A DNA stretch of 64,000 nucleotides from Catenulispora pinisilvae (GCF_015356865.1 NZ_JAAFZA010000002.1:1-64000), one strand, 5' to 3'. Shown: positions 28,201 to 37,184, numbered from the stretch's first letter. Numbers and translations: made by a program. Notes: a model not told the origin generated them from the sequence alone.

Positions 28201-31200
28201 GCTGAGTCAGGATCGTCTGGGTTCCGGTGCCGTTGGTGCTCTCGTTCACCCACGCCGACACAGAGAAGGACTTAGTGGTGTCGACGATCGAGGCGGCGGT
28301 GGAGTCGGAGGCCGTGGTGCCGTCGAATTCGGTGGCGAACAGGCCCGGCTTGGGACCGGCTGCCACTACAGTCTCACGTGCCGGGGGCGCGCCCGAGACT
28401 GTGGACTCGATCGCGCTGTGCTGGTTGCCGGAGGCGTCCGCTGCCACGTTGGGGGTGTCGCGGTTGGGCGCGGACTCGTTCAGGTACCACACTCCGACGG
28501 CGCCGTCGTTGATATCGGTGACCGTCTTGCGGTTCGCCGAATCATAGGCCGTGCTCAGCAGCGCGCCCTTGGCGTCCTGGGTCTGGATGACGTTGCCCGC
28601 GCCGTCGTAGTGTGTCGCCGACGCTCCGGTGTCGGGGTCGTTGGCGGTGAGGCGGCGGCCCATCCAGTCGTAGGTATAGGTGGTTTGGTGGTTGGAATTG
28701 TCAGTGATACCGGTCTGATCGCCCAGAACGTCGTAGCTGTATTTGGTGACGGTTGTCGAGCCTGCGGGCCCGGGCTGGTCGACCTCGGAGGTGTGGCCGA
28801 AGGCGTCGATCTTGGTGGTCGTGTAGGCACCGGCCGGAGCCGGCGGGTTCACCGTGGTCTGGTCGGCGTAGTAGGTGGTCGTGGTGGATTCCGCCAGACC
28901 ATTGCGGGTGACCGGCTGCCGGTTGTAGAAGTTGCTCGTCTTCCACGGCCGGTTCAACTCGTCGTACCACGTCTGCGTGGAGACCCCGTCATTGGAGTTA
29001 CCCGGACCCCACAGTTGGTACGTCCCCGTGGCACCTGGCAGGAAGTTCGGGCCTTCAGTGAGCGTCTTACGGCCCAAACTGTCATAGCCCACGGTTGAGA
29101 CCGAGTACCCACCGGTGGTCGGCGTCTGGGTCTCGATGGTGCGGCCGAGACCATCGACGAAGGTGTAGGACGCGGAATAGGAACCGTCGGCCTGAAGGCG
29201 CTGAGTCTCGGTGTTCGCCGGCACGTTCGTGTTCGCGCCACCGCTGCCGGAACCACCGTTGGGCTTGGTGTAGGCGATGTTGTAGGTGAACTTGTACGAC
29301 GGGGAGCTCGTCGAGTCACCCGGCAACCTGACCGTCAGCAGCCGACCGAGACCGTCGTAAGTCTCGTAGGTGGAGTTGCCGTTGGAGTCGGTCACCGTCA
29401 CCGGCAACTGGCGTGCCACATCGTAGTTGGTGGTGGTGGCGTGTCCCTCGGCGTCGGTGGTCGTGACCGCGGCCGCCAGACCATAGGCCGGGCTGTAGAC
29501 GGTGGTGGACTGGTTGCCGTCAGCGTCGGTGCTGGAGATCGCCCGCCCATAGGTGTCATAGGCCGCCGTAGTCGTGACCGTCTGGTTCATGCCAGGAGCC
29601 TTCACCGTCTTGGTGACGTCACCCTGGATCGGCGAGGAACCCCACGTCGACTGGTTGTCGTAATACAGGAACGTCTCAGCAGACAACTGGCCACTACAGG
29701 TACCAGCCAGTGTCTTAACGTCATACGGCACCTCCCACGTGTGGTCCGCAGACTCCGAGAACGTGGTGGCAGTGCAGTACTCGTTGGTGTTGACACCGGT
29801 CTCGCCGTAGTGCTCCAACTGCGTGACGTTGCCGTACGCGTCGATCGCCGAGGCCGTTTGGATCTCGCGGGCACCACCGGCAGCCTTCAGCCCTTGCGAG
29901 AAGTCATTGTCGTTCGTGACCTGATACGCGTTGTGCGTGCGGTCGTTCGGAAGCGGATAGCCGGTGGCCGTTGTCCTGAGCAGATACTGGTGCTGATCCC
30001 ATGTGACCGGCGGCCCGCCGTCAGGAGAATACTGGATGTGCTGCAGCACCTTCCCGGCCAGCGCGTCGTAGTCTGGCACGGCATTTTGAGTCACGTTGTT
30101 CAGATCTGGTCTCGGAGTGATCGTTTCGTTCCGATACGCCTTGGTGGAGGCTATCCAGTCGTCAAACTGTCCTCGATAGAACAGATAATCGTCGACCGTC
30201 TCCATCGTGCCGATGGAGAAGAACGCACCGTTGGCATTAGGTTCACCCTTGACGACTTCGACGAGACCGTACCCTCGATAGTCGTCGTAATACGGAGACT
30301 TCGACACCAGCGGCACGCCCAAGTGCCATGCTGTGCCTTTCGTGTCCACATTCGGCCGATAGTGCGCAGTATTCTGGCCGTAGAGGTACTGCGTGTTCTC
30401 CACGAACTGATCGCCGGTGCTGGAATCAGCGACCAGATCGAAGGTACTCGTGGCAGTGACCTGATACTTGATGTACCACTCGTACGTGCTTGGGTCCGGC
30501 GCGGTGGGGGTAGGCGGGTCTGGCTCCTCGAAACAGTCGGCGTAGGAGGAGTCCTGGGCCGGCGGCGTCGCCGCGACACAGGCGCTGGGCGTGCCGTATT
30601 GAACGTCAGTCTCCGCACCAAGCTCGTTACTGATCGCTGTCAGCCGATACATGTCCAACGGCCCCGAATTCGCGGGGGTCGATGTCAACAGCCGGTTGTC
30701 GAACTGGGTGCCGTAGGTGTACACCGGCGCTTCATCCGTAGCCCCGGCGTCCCAGCCGTGATGCTGAATCTTCCCAAGCCACAACGCCGTTGTCCCACCG
30801 CTGTCGCTGCCCGGCGGATCCTGGTTGGAAGTGGCCGGGAAGAAGTACCCGAAGTCCCAGGCGTCCACCGAACGCATGCCGTTGGTAACCGGATCGAAGA
30901 CGTTCGTGATCACATGCGACAGCGCGTACTGAGACCAGAACGACGGCCCCGAGTTGTTCGCGCACGGCGCAGCACTGCATTGCAAGTCCCATGGAATATC
31001 CGGCCACTGCGACGCCGTCGAGTCAGACAGCGGCTTACACGGATCAGGATAGTAGGAGACCGGGTTGGCACCGCCCATATTGCAACGACCGCCGTAGTAC
31101 AGAATCACCTGGCCGACGGCGTTGCCGATACCCACCATCCCGTAATCGATCTCCGCCAGGTACCCGCCCCGAGTGTAGGAACCGGTCCCGGTCCCGTTAC

Positions 31201-32737
31201 GCATGTCGTATAGGTTCGACTCGGTGTTGTAGAAGTACCGGGACGTCGTCCCGTGGCTGTCGACGACCTTGTCCAGCATCCAACGCCAAGGCATCATGCA
31301 GTACTGGTAGTCCGGGCCCGTGCCTCCGGAGTTGCAAGCCGGCGGCGTCGTACCGCCGAAGCTGAACACCGGCACCAGCCACGCCGAATTGGGCGACCGG
31401 CCGTTCCACGTCTCGTCGTAGCCGAAGTAGTATTTCGTGCCGTCTTGCGTGGTGATGACGATGTACTCACCGGGCGCGTTCGGGTCGTTGTCGCCGTTGG
31501 TCGCACCCGTCAGATCCTGAACGGCCCAACCGTTGTCGTCCTTCAAACGCCAGCCACTGGTGGTGGTGTCACGGATCAACTCAGAGGTCGTGCCGTTCAG
31601 CGACACCGTGAGGTTGTCGTTGTCCCAGCACTCGTCCATCGACGGGCCGTTATTGGCCACGATGCCCTGGACCGCACACGTCTCATAGTCCCGCTGCACA
31701 AAGTTCTGACCCACCGACCAGCCGATCCCCGAGTCAGAAGCCTGCGGGTTGTTCGCCTTGGTGTGGCCGTCGACGCTTTGTGAGTTGTAGTTCAGGCTGA
31801 GGCTCGGGGTCACTGCACCGGGCACAGTCGGTGCGGCCATCGGATACGAGTAGGTAAAGGCACCCGAGTTCAGGTCAGTCTTCCACTTGTCTCCGGCATT
31901 CAGCGGCGAGGCCGCGTAGTTGCCATTCGGCGATGTCGTCGTGGTCATCAGCACGTAGACGGAGCCCGCAGTGTCCGCCTTCGGGGCACTACCGGTTGAA
32001 GAAGAATCTGCTGCTGCTATCGCAGTCGGGTCACCATCCGCGGCCACTGTCGCGGTCAGCATTCCAGCGCCGGTATTGTTACTTTCCTTCACCGCCGTCG
32101 ACACGGAGCAACCCGGCGCTGTGGGAGTCGTCAAATAGCAAGAGGGGTAGGCGAAAAGCTGGAGCCGCCCAGCGAAATCGCCGCCGTAAGCGTTCCGGAA
32201 GCCGGAATAGTCCACCTTCACCGAGACCGGAGCCTGCTTCACCGCCGCGGACTCTTGCCCGGTTTTCTGCAACGCTCCAGCATCTGAACGGGTCACCCGG
32301 AAGGCAACGCCGACACCGCGCAGTTTCGAGACTGTCGCCTGGTCGAACGCCTCCACCTTCACCTGCGAAGGGCTGGATGCATCCACTGGCTGTGCAGCGG
32401 CCGCATGCGCCCTGCCAGCTATAGCACCGGCTGCCGCATCTGAGACAGACACCGCGGACATCCCCGCCTTCGCCGGTGTGCCGCTCAGAGACACTGTCGT
32501 CGAAGCGGCCTGCGGCCATACAGGCGCAGCAGCCTTCGGCGTTCCCGCCATCGGCTTGTGATCCGGCGACTTCGGCTTCGGCAACGCACTCGGCTTCACC
32601 GGCGTAAGCGGTTTAGCACTGCTGGACGCTGTGGTCGCGGCCGCCGCCGGCGCAGCCACAGGCGACAACATCGTGATGGCAGTAGTAGTCGACAACACGA
32701 AAGCTAGACCCGTGCTCAACCACAGGCGACGGCCCAT
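25235..32737 (-). CDS. secreted RHS-repeat polymorphic toxin with LamG and HINT domains
   Basis: 2,500 residues. A Sec signal (about 1-35) is followed by a large RHS/YD-repeat shell; YD motifs such as YDSLGRKTL and YDGLGRLLT recur from about 1050. A LamG/ConA-like domain is inserted at about 1430-1625 (SFSVSAWVNES, WTHLVATYD, VRVYSSALTSAQ). The RHS core ends near 2045-2110 (ARYYDPSTGHFISPDPVN). A HINT domain follows (about 2240-2387; Cys then FTASTPVLMADGTSKPI, TTEHHPF, ending VLVHN) and probably releases the tip. The last about 110 residues (from VSPAFQDWATKGAHVHVG) are the variable toxin, of no family I recognise. Length is typical of large actinobacterial RHS proteins. Likely used in contact-dependent or secreted competition. 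Confidence 0.93.
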   Translation of the reverse strand: MGRRLWLSTGLAFVLSTTTAITMLSPVAAPAAAATTASSSAKPLTPVKPSALPKPKSPDHKPMAGTPKAAAPVWPQAASTTVSLSGTPAKAGMSAVSVSDAAAGAIAGRAHAAAAQPVDASSPSQVKVEAFDQATVSKLRGVGVAFRVTRSDAGALQKTGQESAAVKQAPVSVKVDYSGFRNAYGGDFAGRLQLFAYPSCYLTTPTAPGCSVSTAVKESNNTGAGMLTATVAADGDPTAIAAADSSSTGSAPKADTAGSVYVLMTTTTSPNGNYAASPLNAGDKWKTDLNSGAFTYSYPMAAPTVPGAVTPSLSLNYNSQSVDGHTKANNPQASDSGIGWSVGQNFVQRDYETCAVQGIVANNGPSMDECWDNDNLTVSLNGTTSELIRDTTTSGWRLKDDNGWAVQDLTGATNGDNDPNAPGEYIVITTQDGTKYYFGYDETWNGRSPNSAWLVPVFSFGGTTPPACNSGGTGPDYQYCMMPWRWMLDKVVDSHGTTSRYFYNTESNLYDMRNGTGTGSYTRGGYLAEIDYGMVGIGNAVGQVILYYGGRCNMGGANPVSYYPDPCKPLSDSTASQWPDIPWDLQCSAAPCANNSGPSFWSQYALSHVITNVFDPVTNGMRSVDAWDFGYFFPATSNQDPPGSDSGGTTALWLGKIQHHGWDAGATDEAPVYTYGTQFDNRLLTSTPANSGPLDMYRLTAISNELGAETDVQYGTPSACVAATPPAQDSSYADCFEEPDPPTPTAPDPSTYEWYIKYQVTATSTFDLVADSSTGDQFVENTQYLYGQNTAHYRPNVDTKGTAWHLGVPLVSKSPYYDDYRGYGLVEVVKGEPNANGAFFSIGTMETVDDYLFYRGQFDDWIASTKAYRNETITPRPDLNNVTQNAVPDYDALAGKVLQHIQYSPDGGPPVTWDQHQYLLRTTATGYPLPNDRTHNAYQVTNDNDFSQGLKAAGGAREIQTASAIDAYGNVTQLEHYGETGVNTNEYCTATTFSESADHTWEVPYDVKTLAGTCSGQLSAETFLYYDNQSTWGSSPIQGDVTKTVKAPGMNQTVTTTAAYDTYGRAISSTDADGNQSTTVYSPAYGLAAAVTTTDAEGHATTTNYDVARQLPVTVTDSNGNSTYETYDGLGRLLTVRLPGDSTSSPSYKFTYNIAYTKPNGGSGSGGANTNVPANTETQRLQADGSYSASYTFVDGLGRTIETQTPTTGGYSVSTVGYDSLGRKTLTEGPNFLPGATGTYQLWGPGNSNDGVSTQTWYDELNRPWKTSNFYNRQPVTRNGLAESTTTTYYADQTTVNPPAPAGAYTTTKIDAFGHTSEVDQPGPAGSTTVTKYSYDVLGDQTGITDNSNHQTTYTYDWMGRRLTANDPDTGASATHYDGAGNVIQTQDAKGALLSTAYDSANRKTVTDINDGAVGVWYLNESAPNRDTPNVAADASGNQHSAIESTVSGAPPARETVVAAGPKPGLFATEFDGTTASDSTAASIVDTTKSFSVSAWVNESTNGTGTQTILTQQATKTGGFDLNWSPTGWSFGRHEADDPSSQHDTAASASSSTGSWTHLVATYDASSGNMVLYVNGQQAGSAKDTSPIASTGPLTIGAGFANGAISQFFNGSISDVRVYSSALTSAQATTLYKNGAIDGSVDPAQAYTYDNQANGFGKPSAATSYSAGGAYTVAGNGYDNQGRSLGTSWNIPASEGALAGTYTESITYDAAGHQNTVKYPAAGGLAAETVTTNYDNIGQPTTVNGDLGTYVTSTVFDGLGRITGRTLGNAGLGQTVRGYSYEPDTEALSNIASTTTNGAGTVQIQSDTYGRDAAGNVTSIDSPVQNQCFAYNGQSQMTQAFTTDSTTCASANHTYGPSPYDVTYGIDGLGNIVQTTDNIAATTQIGQYTDPNHVHALTNQGGDTYGYDPNGDMTSRTVGGASSTLDWDEQQQLASVTQGANSTSFVYAADGTRLIRHDPGTNQATLFLGNEELVLNGSAVAADRTYVVGGTTIAERTPSTLTWLLNDAQGSAQITVNATTGAVNRQFYTPYGAQRGGNVLEPSTDKGFLGHVDDYGTGLIQDGARYYDPSTGHFISPDPVNSASPSQLNAYDYAGDNPVTVTDPSGLMAVEGGSGTGNCTQAIGQDCINAFQQADQDLDSAILQGESNELAANPGDTNLLKGVVKAVYHDTGASDVVGCATRPSVSGCGAAVVTVGATVLTGGEAAADRAAAEAAGEAALETGAKDAAENGAKDTGDALSSCAQPHSFTASTPVLMADGTSKPISAVKVGDVISNADPATRLEQKHRVDAVIVTHTDHDFTDVTVATSRGDQTIHTTEHHPFYSVGKASFVQAVDLKPGDTLETPDGTVTVSGVHSFHASQTTYDLTIDGLHTYYVVAGDAPVLVHNTQGCGVTVSPAFQDWATKGAHVHVGRNEVRIFPNGGGSIGAEAIRLRTGTASAADVQTALDALNSDPALRADLIAKTQSAMDSMNAGEWGMSTNRAAEMHFLIKALQNMGDGG

Positions 32738-32925
32738 GAACCCACCCCAGAAGATTGCGAAACGACGAGATTGACGTGCACCCCACAGGGCGGGCGACTA
32801 GGCCAAGGAAGCAGACACAGGCAGCCATCCCCCGGATACTTAAGTAGTCGATCAACGAGGCAACGGCAATACGTTCGAGTCGAGTCTTTACCGATCCTTT
32901 AGGTCACCTAGAGTGAGTTCATCTA

Positions 32926-32954
32926 TTGACACCCATGACTAGCTCGAAGATTAT
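32926..32954 (+). promoter_or_regulatory. candidate sigma-70-type promoter for the deacetylase-lectin gene
   Basis: TTGACA (32926-32931) is separated by 17 bp from GATTAT (32949-32954), a good match to a vegetative promoter. It lies about 160 bp upstream of the ATG at 33113. The whole 32738-33112 gap between the divergent RHS and deacetylase genes is AT-richer than its surroundings and must also hold the RHS promoter, which I could not place. Confidence 0.5.
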
Positions 32955-33112
32955 TCACCGCACCACGGACCTGTGTTTGAATACCGGACGGCAACCAGGG
33001 TGGTGGCCACGCGGGGGGCCTGAAGACAGACAGGCAACTGTTCTACACAAGCTGACAAGCCCCTGCGATACGTCGAACTACTTGCTTTCGACACGACAAC
33101 AAGGGGGCAACC

Positions 33113-35155
33113 ATGCACGCCATCAGAAGGCAAACACGGACGCGGGCAACGTTAGCCATCACCACAGCCGCAGTCCTCAGCTGTGGGGCTGTAATAAAGA
33201 GCGAGGCACCGCCAGCTCACGCAGCTGCCGCAATCGACCCCACCTCGTACGTCAACATCGTGGCGCACGAGGACGACGACGTGCTGTTCCTCAACCCCGA
33301 CCTCGCCGCACCACTGCGGGCCGGGGACCCGAACGTCACGATCATCCTCACCGCCGGTGAGGCCGACGGATCCCCCTTCACCACTCCTGCTACTTCTCAG
33401 GCCGACTTCGCCGCACAGCGCGAGGACGGATCCCGCGCCGCGTACGCCAAAATGATGGGCCTGGCGGACAACTGGACCCGGCAGGACGTCATCCGGCCCA
33501 CCGACGCCGACTACGAGATGGACACACTCGTGGGGGCACCGCAGGTCAAGCTGATCTTCCTGAACATCAAGGACGGCGGCGACCCGAACGAACTCGACGA
33601 CCTCACCAACCTCGACAGCGGCGCTGTCTCATCGATCTCGACGTTCGTCCCCAACAACCCGGTGGTCACCCCAACACCGCAGGTGTACTCCAAGCAAAGC
33701 TTGATCAATACCCTGGATACGCTGCTCAACCAGTTCCAACCGACGGTGGTACGGACCCAGCAGCCCAGCGACATCTACAACTATGCCCTTGACAACGTCG
33801 ACCACCTCGCCGCCGCAAGCTTCGCCGACCAGGCGATGGCCGGCTATCACGGCCCCGGCGGCGACCGGCACGTGATCCTCGAGCACTTCCGCGACTACGC
33901 CGACAACAACATGCCGGACAACCTGTCCTCCACGCAGCGCAACGACAAAGAGACGATCTTCCAAACCTACGAGGCGCACGACGCAAACGCTTACCACTAC
34001 GACACCGACAGCCCAGACCCGGACTACAAGAACTGGCCAAACCGTCAGTACCAGCGCTGGCCCGCCGGCAGCGCTTGGAACGCCACCGACGCCGATGGTC
34101 GCATCGAAGCCTTCGCCGTCGAAGACGGCACCGTCATGCGGTGGTACCAGACCACACCCGGCGGGTCATGGACCGGCCCTGAGGCGCTGGCCGCGCCTGG
34201 GGGCGAGCTAGCGCCTCAGTTGAGCATCGTCCGGAACACCGACGGGCGCCTGCAGGTCTTCGCCATGCAGTACGACTCCGTGGCCGGCACCAGCAACGTA
34301 GTCACGGCCGCACAGACGACCCCTGGATCCTCATTCGGAGGCTGGACCAACCTGGGCAATCCGAACGGAACGGGCGATCAGACGGGCTTGCCTGCCGTCG
34401 GTGTCAACGCCAATGGAGACCTCCAGGTATTCGCCAAGAACTACTACGGCGGCGTCAGTACCCTCGTACAGTCCAGCCCGGGCGGCTCCTTTGGCACATG
34501 GACCGACCTAGGCGGCGGTAGTGGCGTTCAGGACGGTCTGTCAGTGGCCTCCGACAGCGCCGGCAGGATCCAGCTATTCGCCAAGCGCTGCGACATCCCC
34601 GCCGCCCAGACCTGGGGCTACCAGATCGTGTCGTGCTGGCTCGCACACTGGAGTCAAGGCACGGCCAACGGCACCGGAACCTGGGACGCAACCGAGTGGG
34701 CGAAGGGCGGTATCAGTGACCAGCCCGTCATCGGCCGGAACCAAGACGGCCGCCTCCAAGTCTTCTTCCGCCAGGCTGGCGGCAGCGACGTCGAAACCGT
34801 CGCAGAGAATTCCGACGGCAGCTGGAACATGACACCCGTCGACTTCTCCGGCAACGGCGGCACAGGCAGCGTCGCGGTGGCCACCAACACCGGCGCCGAC
34901 GCCCGAATCTTCATCTTCGAGCGCGACAACTCCAGCGGCGTCAGCGTCACCCAGCAGAGCGCCGCCAACGGCACCGTCAACAACCTCTGGACAGCGATGG
35001 GCGGGCTTGTCGAAGACCTGCCCGCCGCAGCGGTCGATTCCAACGGCAAAGTCGTGCTGACCACCCTGGGTACCGACGGTCGGCTCGATATCCAGACTCA
35101 GGAGGCAGCGGGCGCTGCGCTCACATTCAGCGGCTGGCAACCTGTCGGTTCCTAA
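33113..35155 (+). CDS. secreted PIG-L/LmbE-family deacetylase with C-terminal propeller lectin
   Basis: 680 residues. A signal peptide (about 1-39, ending AHA-AAA) leads to a PIG-L domain with the zinc motif AHEDDD (51-56; His52, Asp55/56) and a later DNVDHLAAASFAD His/Asp stretch. These enzymes remove N-acetyl groups from GlcNAc-containing substrates. The C-terminal half (about 315-680) is a PLL-like beta-propeller with repeated DGRLQVFA blades (DGRLQVFAMQY, NGDLQVFAKNY, AGRIQLFAKR, DGRLQVFFRQ), likely carbohydrate-binding. Ribosome site GGGGG lies just upstream. It is divergent from the RHS gene. Action on extracellular glycans, perhaps cell-wall or chitin-like, is inferred. Confidence 0.88.
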   Translation: MHAIRRQTRTRATLAITTAAVLSCGAVIKSEAPPAHAAAAIDPTSYVNIVAHEDDDVLFLNPDLAAPLRAGDPNVTIILTAGEADGSPFTTPATSQADFAAQREDGSRAAYAKMMGLADNWTRQDVIRPTDADYEMDTLVGAPQVKLIFLNIKDGGDPNELDDLTNLDSGAVSSISTFVPNNPVVTPTPQVYSKQSLINTLDTLLNQFQPTVVRTQQPSDIYNYALDNVDHLAAASFADQAMAGYHGPGGDRHVILEHFRDYADNNMPDNLSSTQRNDKETIFQTYEAHDANAYHYDTDSPDPDYKNWPNRQYQRWPAGSAWNATDADGRIEAFAVEDGTVMRWYQTTPGGSWTGPEALAAPGGELAPQLSIVRNTDGRLQVFAMQYDSVAGTSNVVTAAQTTPGSSFGGWTNLGNPNGTGDQTGLPAVGVNANGDLQVFAKNYYGGVSTLVQSSPGGSFGTWTDLGGGSGVQDGLSVASDSAGRIQLFAKRCDIPAAQTWGYQIVSCWLAHWSQGTANGTGTWDATEWAKGGISDQPVIGRNQDGRLQVFFRQAGGSDVETVAENSDGSWNMTPVDFSGNGGTGSVAVATNTGADARIFIFERDNSSGVSVTQQSAANGTVNNLWTAMGGLVEDLPAAAVDSNGKVVLTTLGTDGRLDIQTQEAAGAALTFSGWQPVGS

Positions 35156-35167
35156 CCGCGAGAGGCA

Positions 35168-35209
35168 AGTCGAGCCGGGGCCGGCCTTGAGGCCGGCGTC
35201 GGCTCGACT
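35168..35209. terminator. bidirectional terminator hairpin
   Basis: A long two-part hairpin: outer arms AGTCGAGCCG / CGGCTCGACT and an inner stem GCCGGCC / GGCCGGC around a TTGA loop. It lies between the convergent deacetylase-lectin and acetyltransferase genes. Confidence 0.8.
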
Positions 35210-35277
35210 CGAATGTGCTGCGGCTGACCGCCGTCGAGCAAAGACGTCCAAGGCCGAAGATCTCGCCTCGCTAGTCC

Positions 35278-36294
35278 CTATCTGCTCTCCACCCGCTTGG
35301 CTACCGCGGCTATCTCGGCTTCGAACTCGGCCAGGGTCGCCGTCGTCTTATAGCCAAGGGCGTGGTTGATGCGGATCATGTGGGCGTTGTCGTAGGCGGT
35401 TTGAGTCGAGACGACCGCGATCGCGGGCCGTTCGGGCGTTAGCCAGCGCAACATTGCGCCCTTGACGGCGAGGCCGAGGCCGTGGCCTCGAAAGTCGACC
35501 GCGACGGCGGTATCGCCTTGGAAGGCCTGGTCGGGCCGGCTGGCGAACAGCTGGATCTCGGTGATGCCGGCTACCTGGCCGCTTGATTCATGCACGGCCA
35601 CGACGACGCGATTCTCGACGTTCCGCGCCCGCAGGTCTGCTTCGTGGGTGCGGACACGCTCGGGTGTCCAGTCCTCGAACTCGATCGAAGAATCCCCGAT
35701 CGGCGCGTCCAGGATGGCGGTACGAGCGCGCGCGTACTGCTCAAGCAGTTCGTCAGGGGCTCCGCCAATCCAGCGCTCTAGGCGGAATCCGTCAGGAACA
35801 CGGCGTTGCCAAAGGGCCGGCGCGACTTCGGGGAGGTTCAGGGTCTGGCGGACATACGCGTGGGTTCGGGCGAAGCCCATTTCCGTTGCCCACAGCTCAC
35901 CGGAGGCGTCGGCTTTGACGTTCTCCCCAACCGCGACGGTCCGGCCGTGGGCACGCAGGGCCGGGAGCATCGCCCGCAACAGCGCGGTGCCTGTGCCCTG
36001 GCGCCGCCGCGTCGGCGTCACGGCGACGTGCAGGGAGGCCAGGTGGCGATTCTCCAGTTCCGGGTAGGTCGCAGAGCAACTGCCGATGATGTGGCCGTCA
36101 TCCCGCGCCACCCAACGCTCTCTTGGTCTCGTCGCCACCGCGGGTTGGCACACCAGCGTGACGTACCCCTCGAGCGTCGGCACCGACTGGTCGGGAAAGT
36201 CCAACGCCATGACGGCCGTCATCACCCCGTAATGCTCGGCGAAATCGTTATCAGAGGCAGATAACGGATCAAATAGGCCGATCTCCACCGACAT
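35278..36294 (-). CDS. GNAT-family N-acetyltransferase, tandem domains
   Basis: 338 residues, consistent with two GNAT folds. The first half has the acetyl-CoA loop RRRQGTGTALLRAM (about 95-108). The second half has a weaker copy (VDFRGHGLGLAVKGAMLRWL, then NAHMIRINHALGYK). Ribosome site GGGAG precedes ATG 36294. Substrate unknown; tandem-GNAT proteins of this type are seen in antibiotic and small-molecule acetylation, but nothing here defines one. Confidence 0.88.
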   Translation of the reverse strand: MSVEIGLFDPLSASDNDFAEHYGVMTAVMALDFPDQSVPTLEGYVTLVCQPAVATRPRERWVARDDGHIIGSCSATYPELENRHLASLHVAVTPTRRRQGTGTALLRAMLPALRAHGRTVAVGENVKADASGELWATEMGFARTHAYVRQTLNLPEVAPALWQRRVPDGFRLERWIGGAPDELLEQYARARTAILDAPIGDSSIEFEDWTPERVRTHEADLRARNVENRVVVAVHESSGQVAGITEIQLFASRPDQAFQGDTAVAVDFRGHGLGLAVKGAMLRWLTPERPAIAVVSTQTAYDNAHMIRINHALGYKTTATLAEFEAEIAAVAKRVESR

Positions 36295-36358
36295 GATGAG
36301 CTCCCTTTCTCGAAGACGTGTCGAGTGACGCCAACGTGACTAAAAATGACCTTGCACC

Positions 36359-36370
36359 TCAAGATCTTGA
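36359..36370. promoter_or_regulatory. 12-bp perfect palindrome upstream of the acetyltransferase
   Basis: TCAAGATCTTGA lies about 65 bp upstream of the acetyltransferase start and just after the end of the minus-strand gene at 36394. It may be an operator. No regulator is assigned. Confidence 0.3.
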
Positions 36371-36393
36371 TCCTTCGTGCGATCGTTCGACTT

Positions 36394-37035
36394 CTACGGT
36401 GTGCCGACCCAACCACCACCCTGCGGTCGCTCCTCGGGCCACAGCTGGACCGCCTGACCGGCGGCAGCGACTACGGCGGCACCGTCGATCTCGTGGCGCG
36501 CCTCGGTGATGCCCTCAGCGAGCCAGGACATGACGATGGTGACGGGCCCCTCCGGCGGCAGCGGGTGGATCCAGTAGCTCATGTTCCAGGACGTGCCGCC
36601 GCCACCGCCTGACCCGGAGAGCAGGACCACCTCCTTGTCAGGGTCGAGTTCGCTGAAATAGTGACGCCGCTGGTTGGAGGCGGCACGACGCCCGTCCGCG
36701 AAGAGGACGCCCACACGCAGGTCCTGTGAGGGATCTCCGGGCTCCCTGACGCTGACGTTCCTCATATAGTCCCGGTGGCGGCGGTGACCCAAGGGGTCGA
36801 TCCGGTCCCCATCGCCTCGGCACCGGATGTGAACCGAGAACTCGAAGCCGCTCGGATACACCGACAGGCCGCCGATGGAGATGGCGAGCCGTTCATCGCG
36901 GACGATGATGGCGTTCTCGGCCATCGCGGCCGGCAAGGCGGCGACCGGCTTCATCCACGTCGGCCGTGGCGGTGCCTGCGCGGGCTCGGCCAGGTGCGCG
37001 GGCGCGGGCTCGGGGAAGTCGTCGAAGAAGGTCAT
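36394..37035 (-). CDS. conserved hypothetical actinobacterial protein
   Basis: About 213 residues from ATG 37035 (a second in-frame ATG is at 37047). A Pro/Ala-rich start is followed by a beta-rich region (ENAIIVRDERLAISIGGLSV, SGFEFSVHIRCRG), a glycine run SGSGGGGGTSW, and a conserved-looking YWIHPLPPEGPVTIVMSW. No signal peptide or membrane segment. I do not recognise the family, though the style matches widespread actinobacterial proteins. It is divergent from a TetR gene, which may control it. The much longer open frame upstream of 37047 is antisense to TetR and rejected. Confidence 0.7.
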   Translation of the reverse strand: MTFFDDFPEPAPAHLAEPAQAPPRPTWMKPVAALPAAMAENAIIVRDERLAISIGGLSVYPSGFEFSVHIRCRGDGDRIDPLGHRRHRDYMRNVSVREPGDPSQDLRVGVLFADGRRAASNQRRHYFSELDPDKEVVLLSGSGGGGGTSWNMSYWIHPLPPEGPVTIVMSWLAEGITEARHEIDGAAVVAAAGQAVQLWPEERPQGGGWVGTP

Positions 37036-37160
37036 GACTCTCACCATGGCAGAGCACTGATGTGTAGGCAGCGGTCTTGAGCCATACCGTCGGTTCCGGC
37101 AGATGACAGCACGAGTCGAAGCGCAACCCGCGACGACGATCACGCGGCCCGCGATAGACA

Positions 37161-37184
37161 GTCCACAATGGTGGACATGTCCAC
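37161..37184. promoter_or_regulatory. overlapping palindromes over the TetR start codon
   Basis: GTCCAC (37161-37166) pairs with GTGGAC (37171-37176), and the perfect 14-bp palindrome GTGGACATGTCCAC spans 37171-37184. The three half-sites cover the TetR initiation codons, the usual arrangement for tight autorepression. Confidence 0.55.

Noticed and set aside
26000-29098. A 1,032-residue open frame on the plus strand opposite the RHS gene
   Set aside because: It is antisense to the well-supported RHS protein, carries no recognisable domain and arises from GC bias at third positions of the minus-strand codons.
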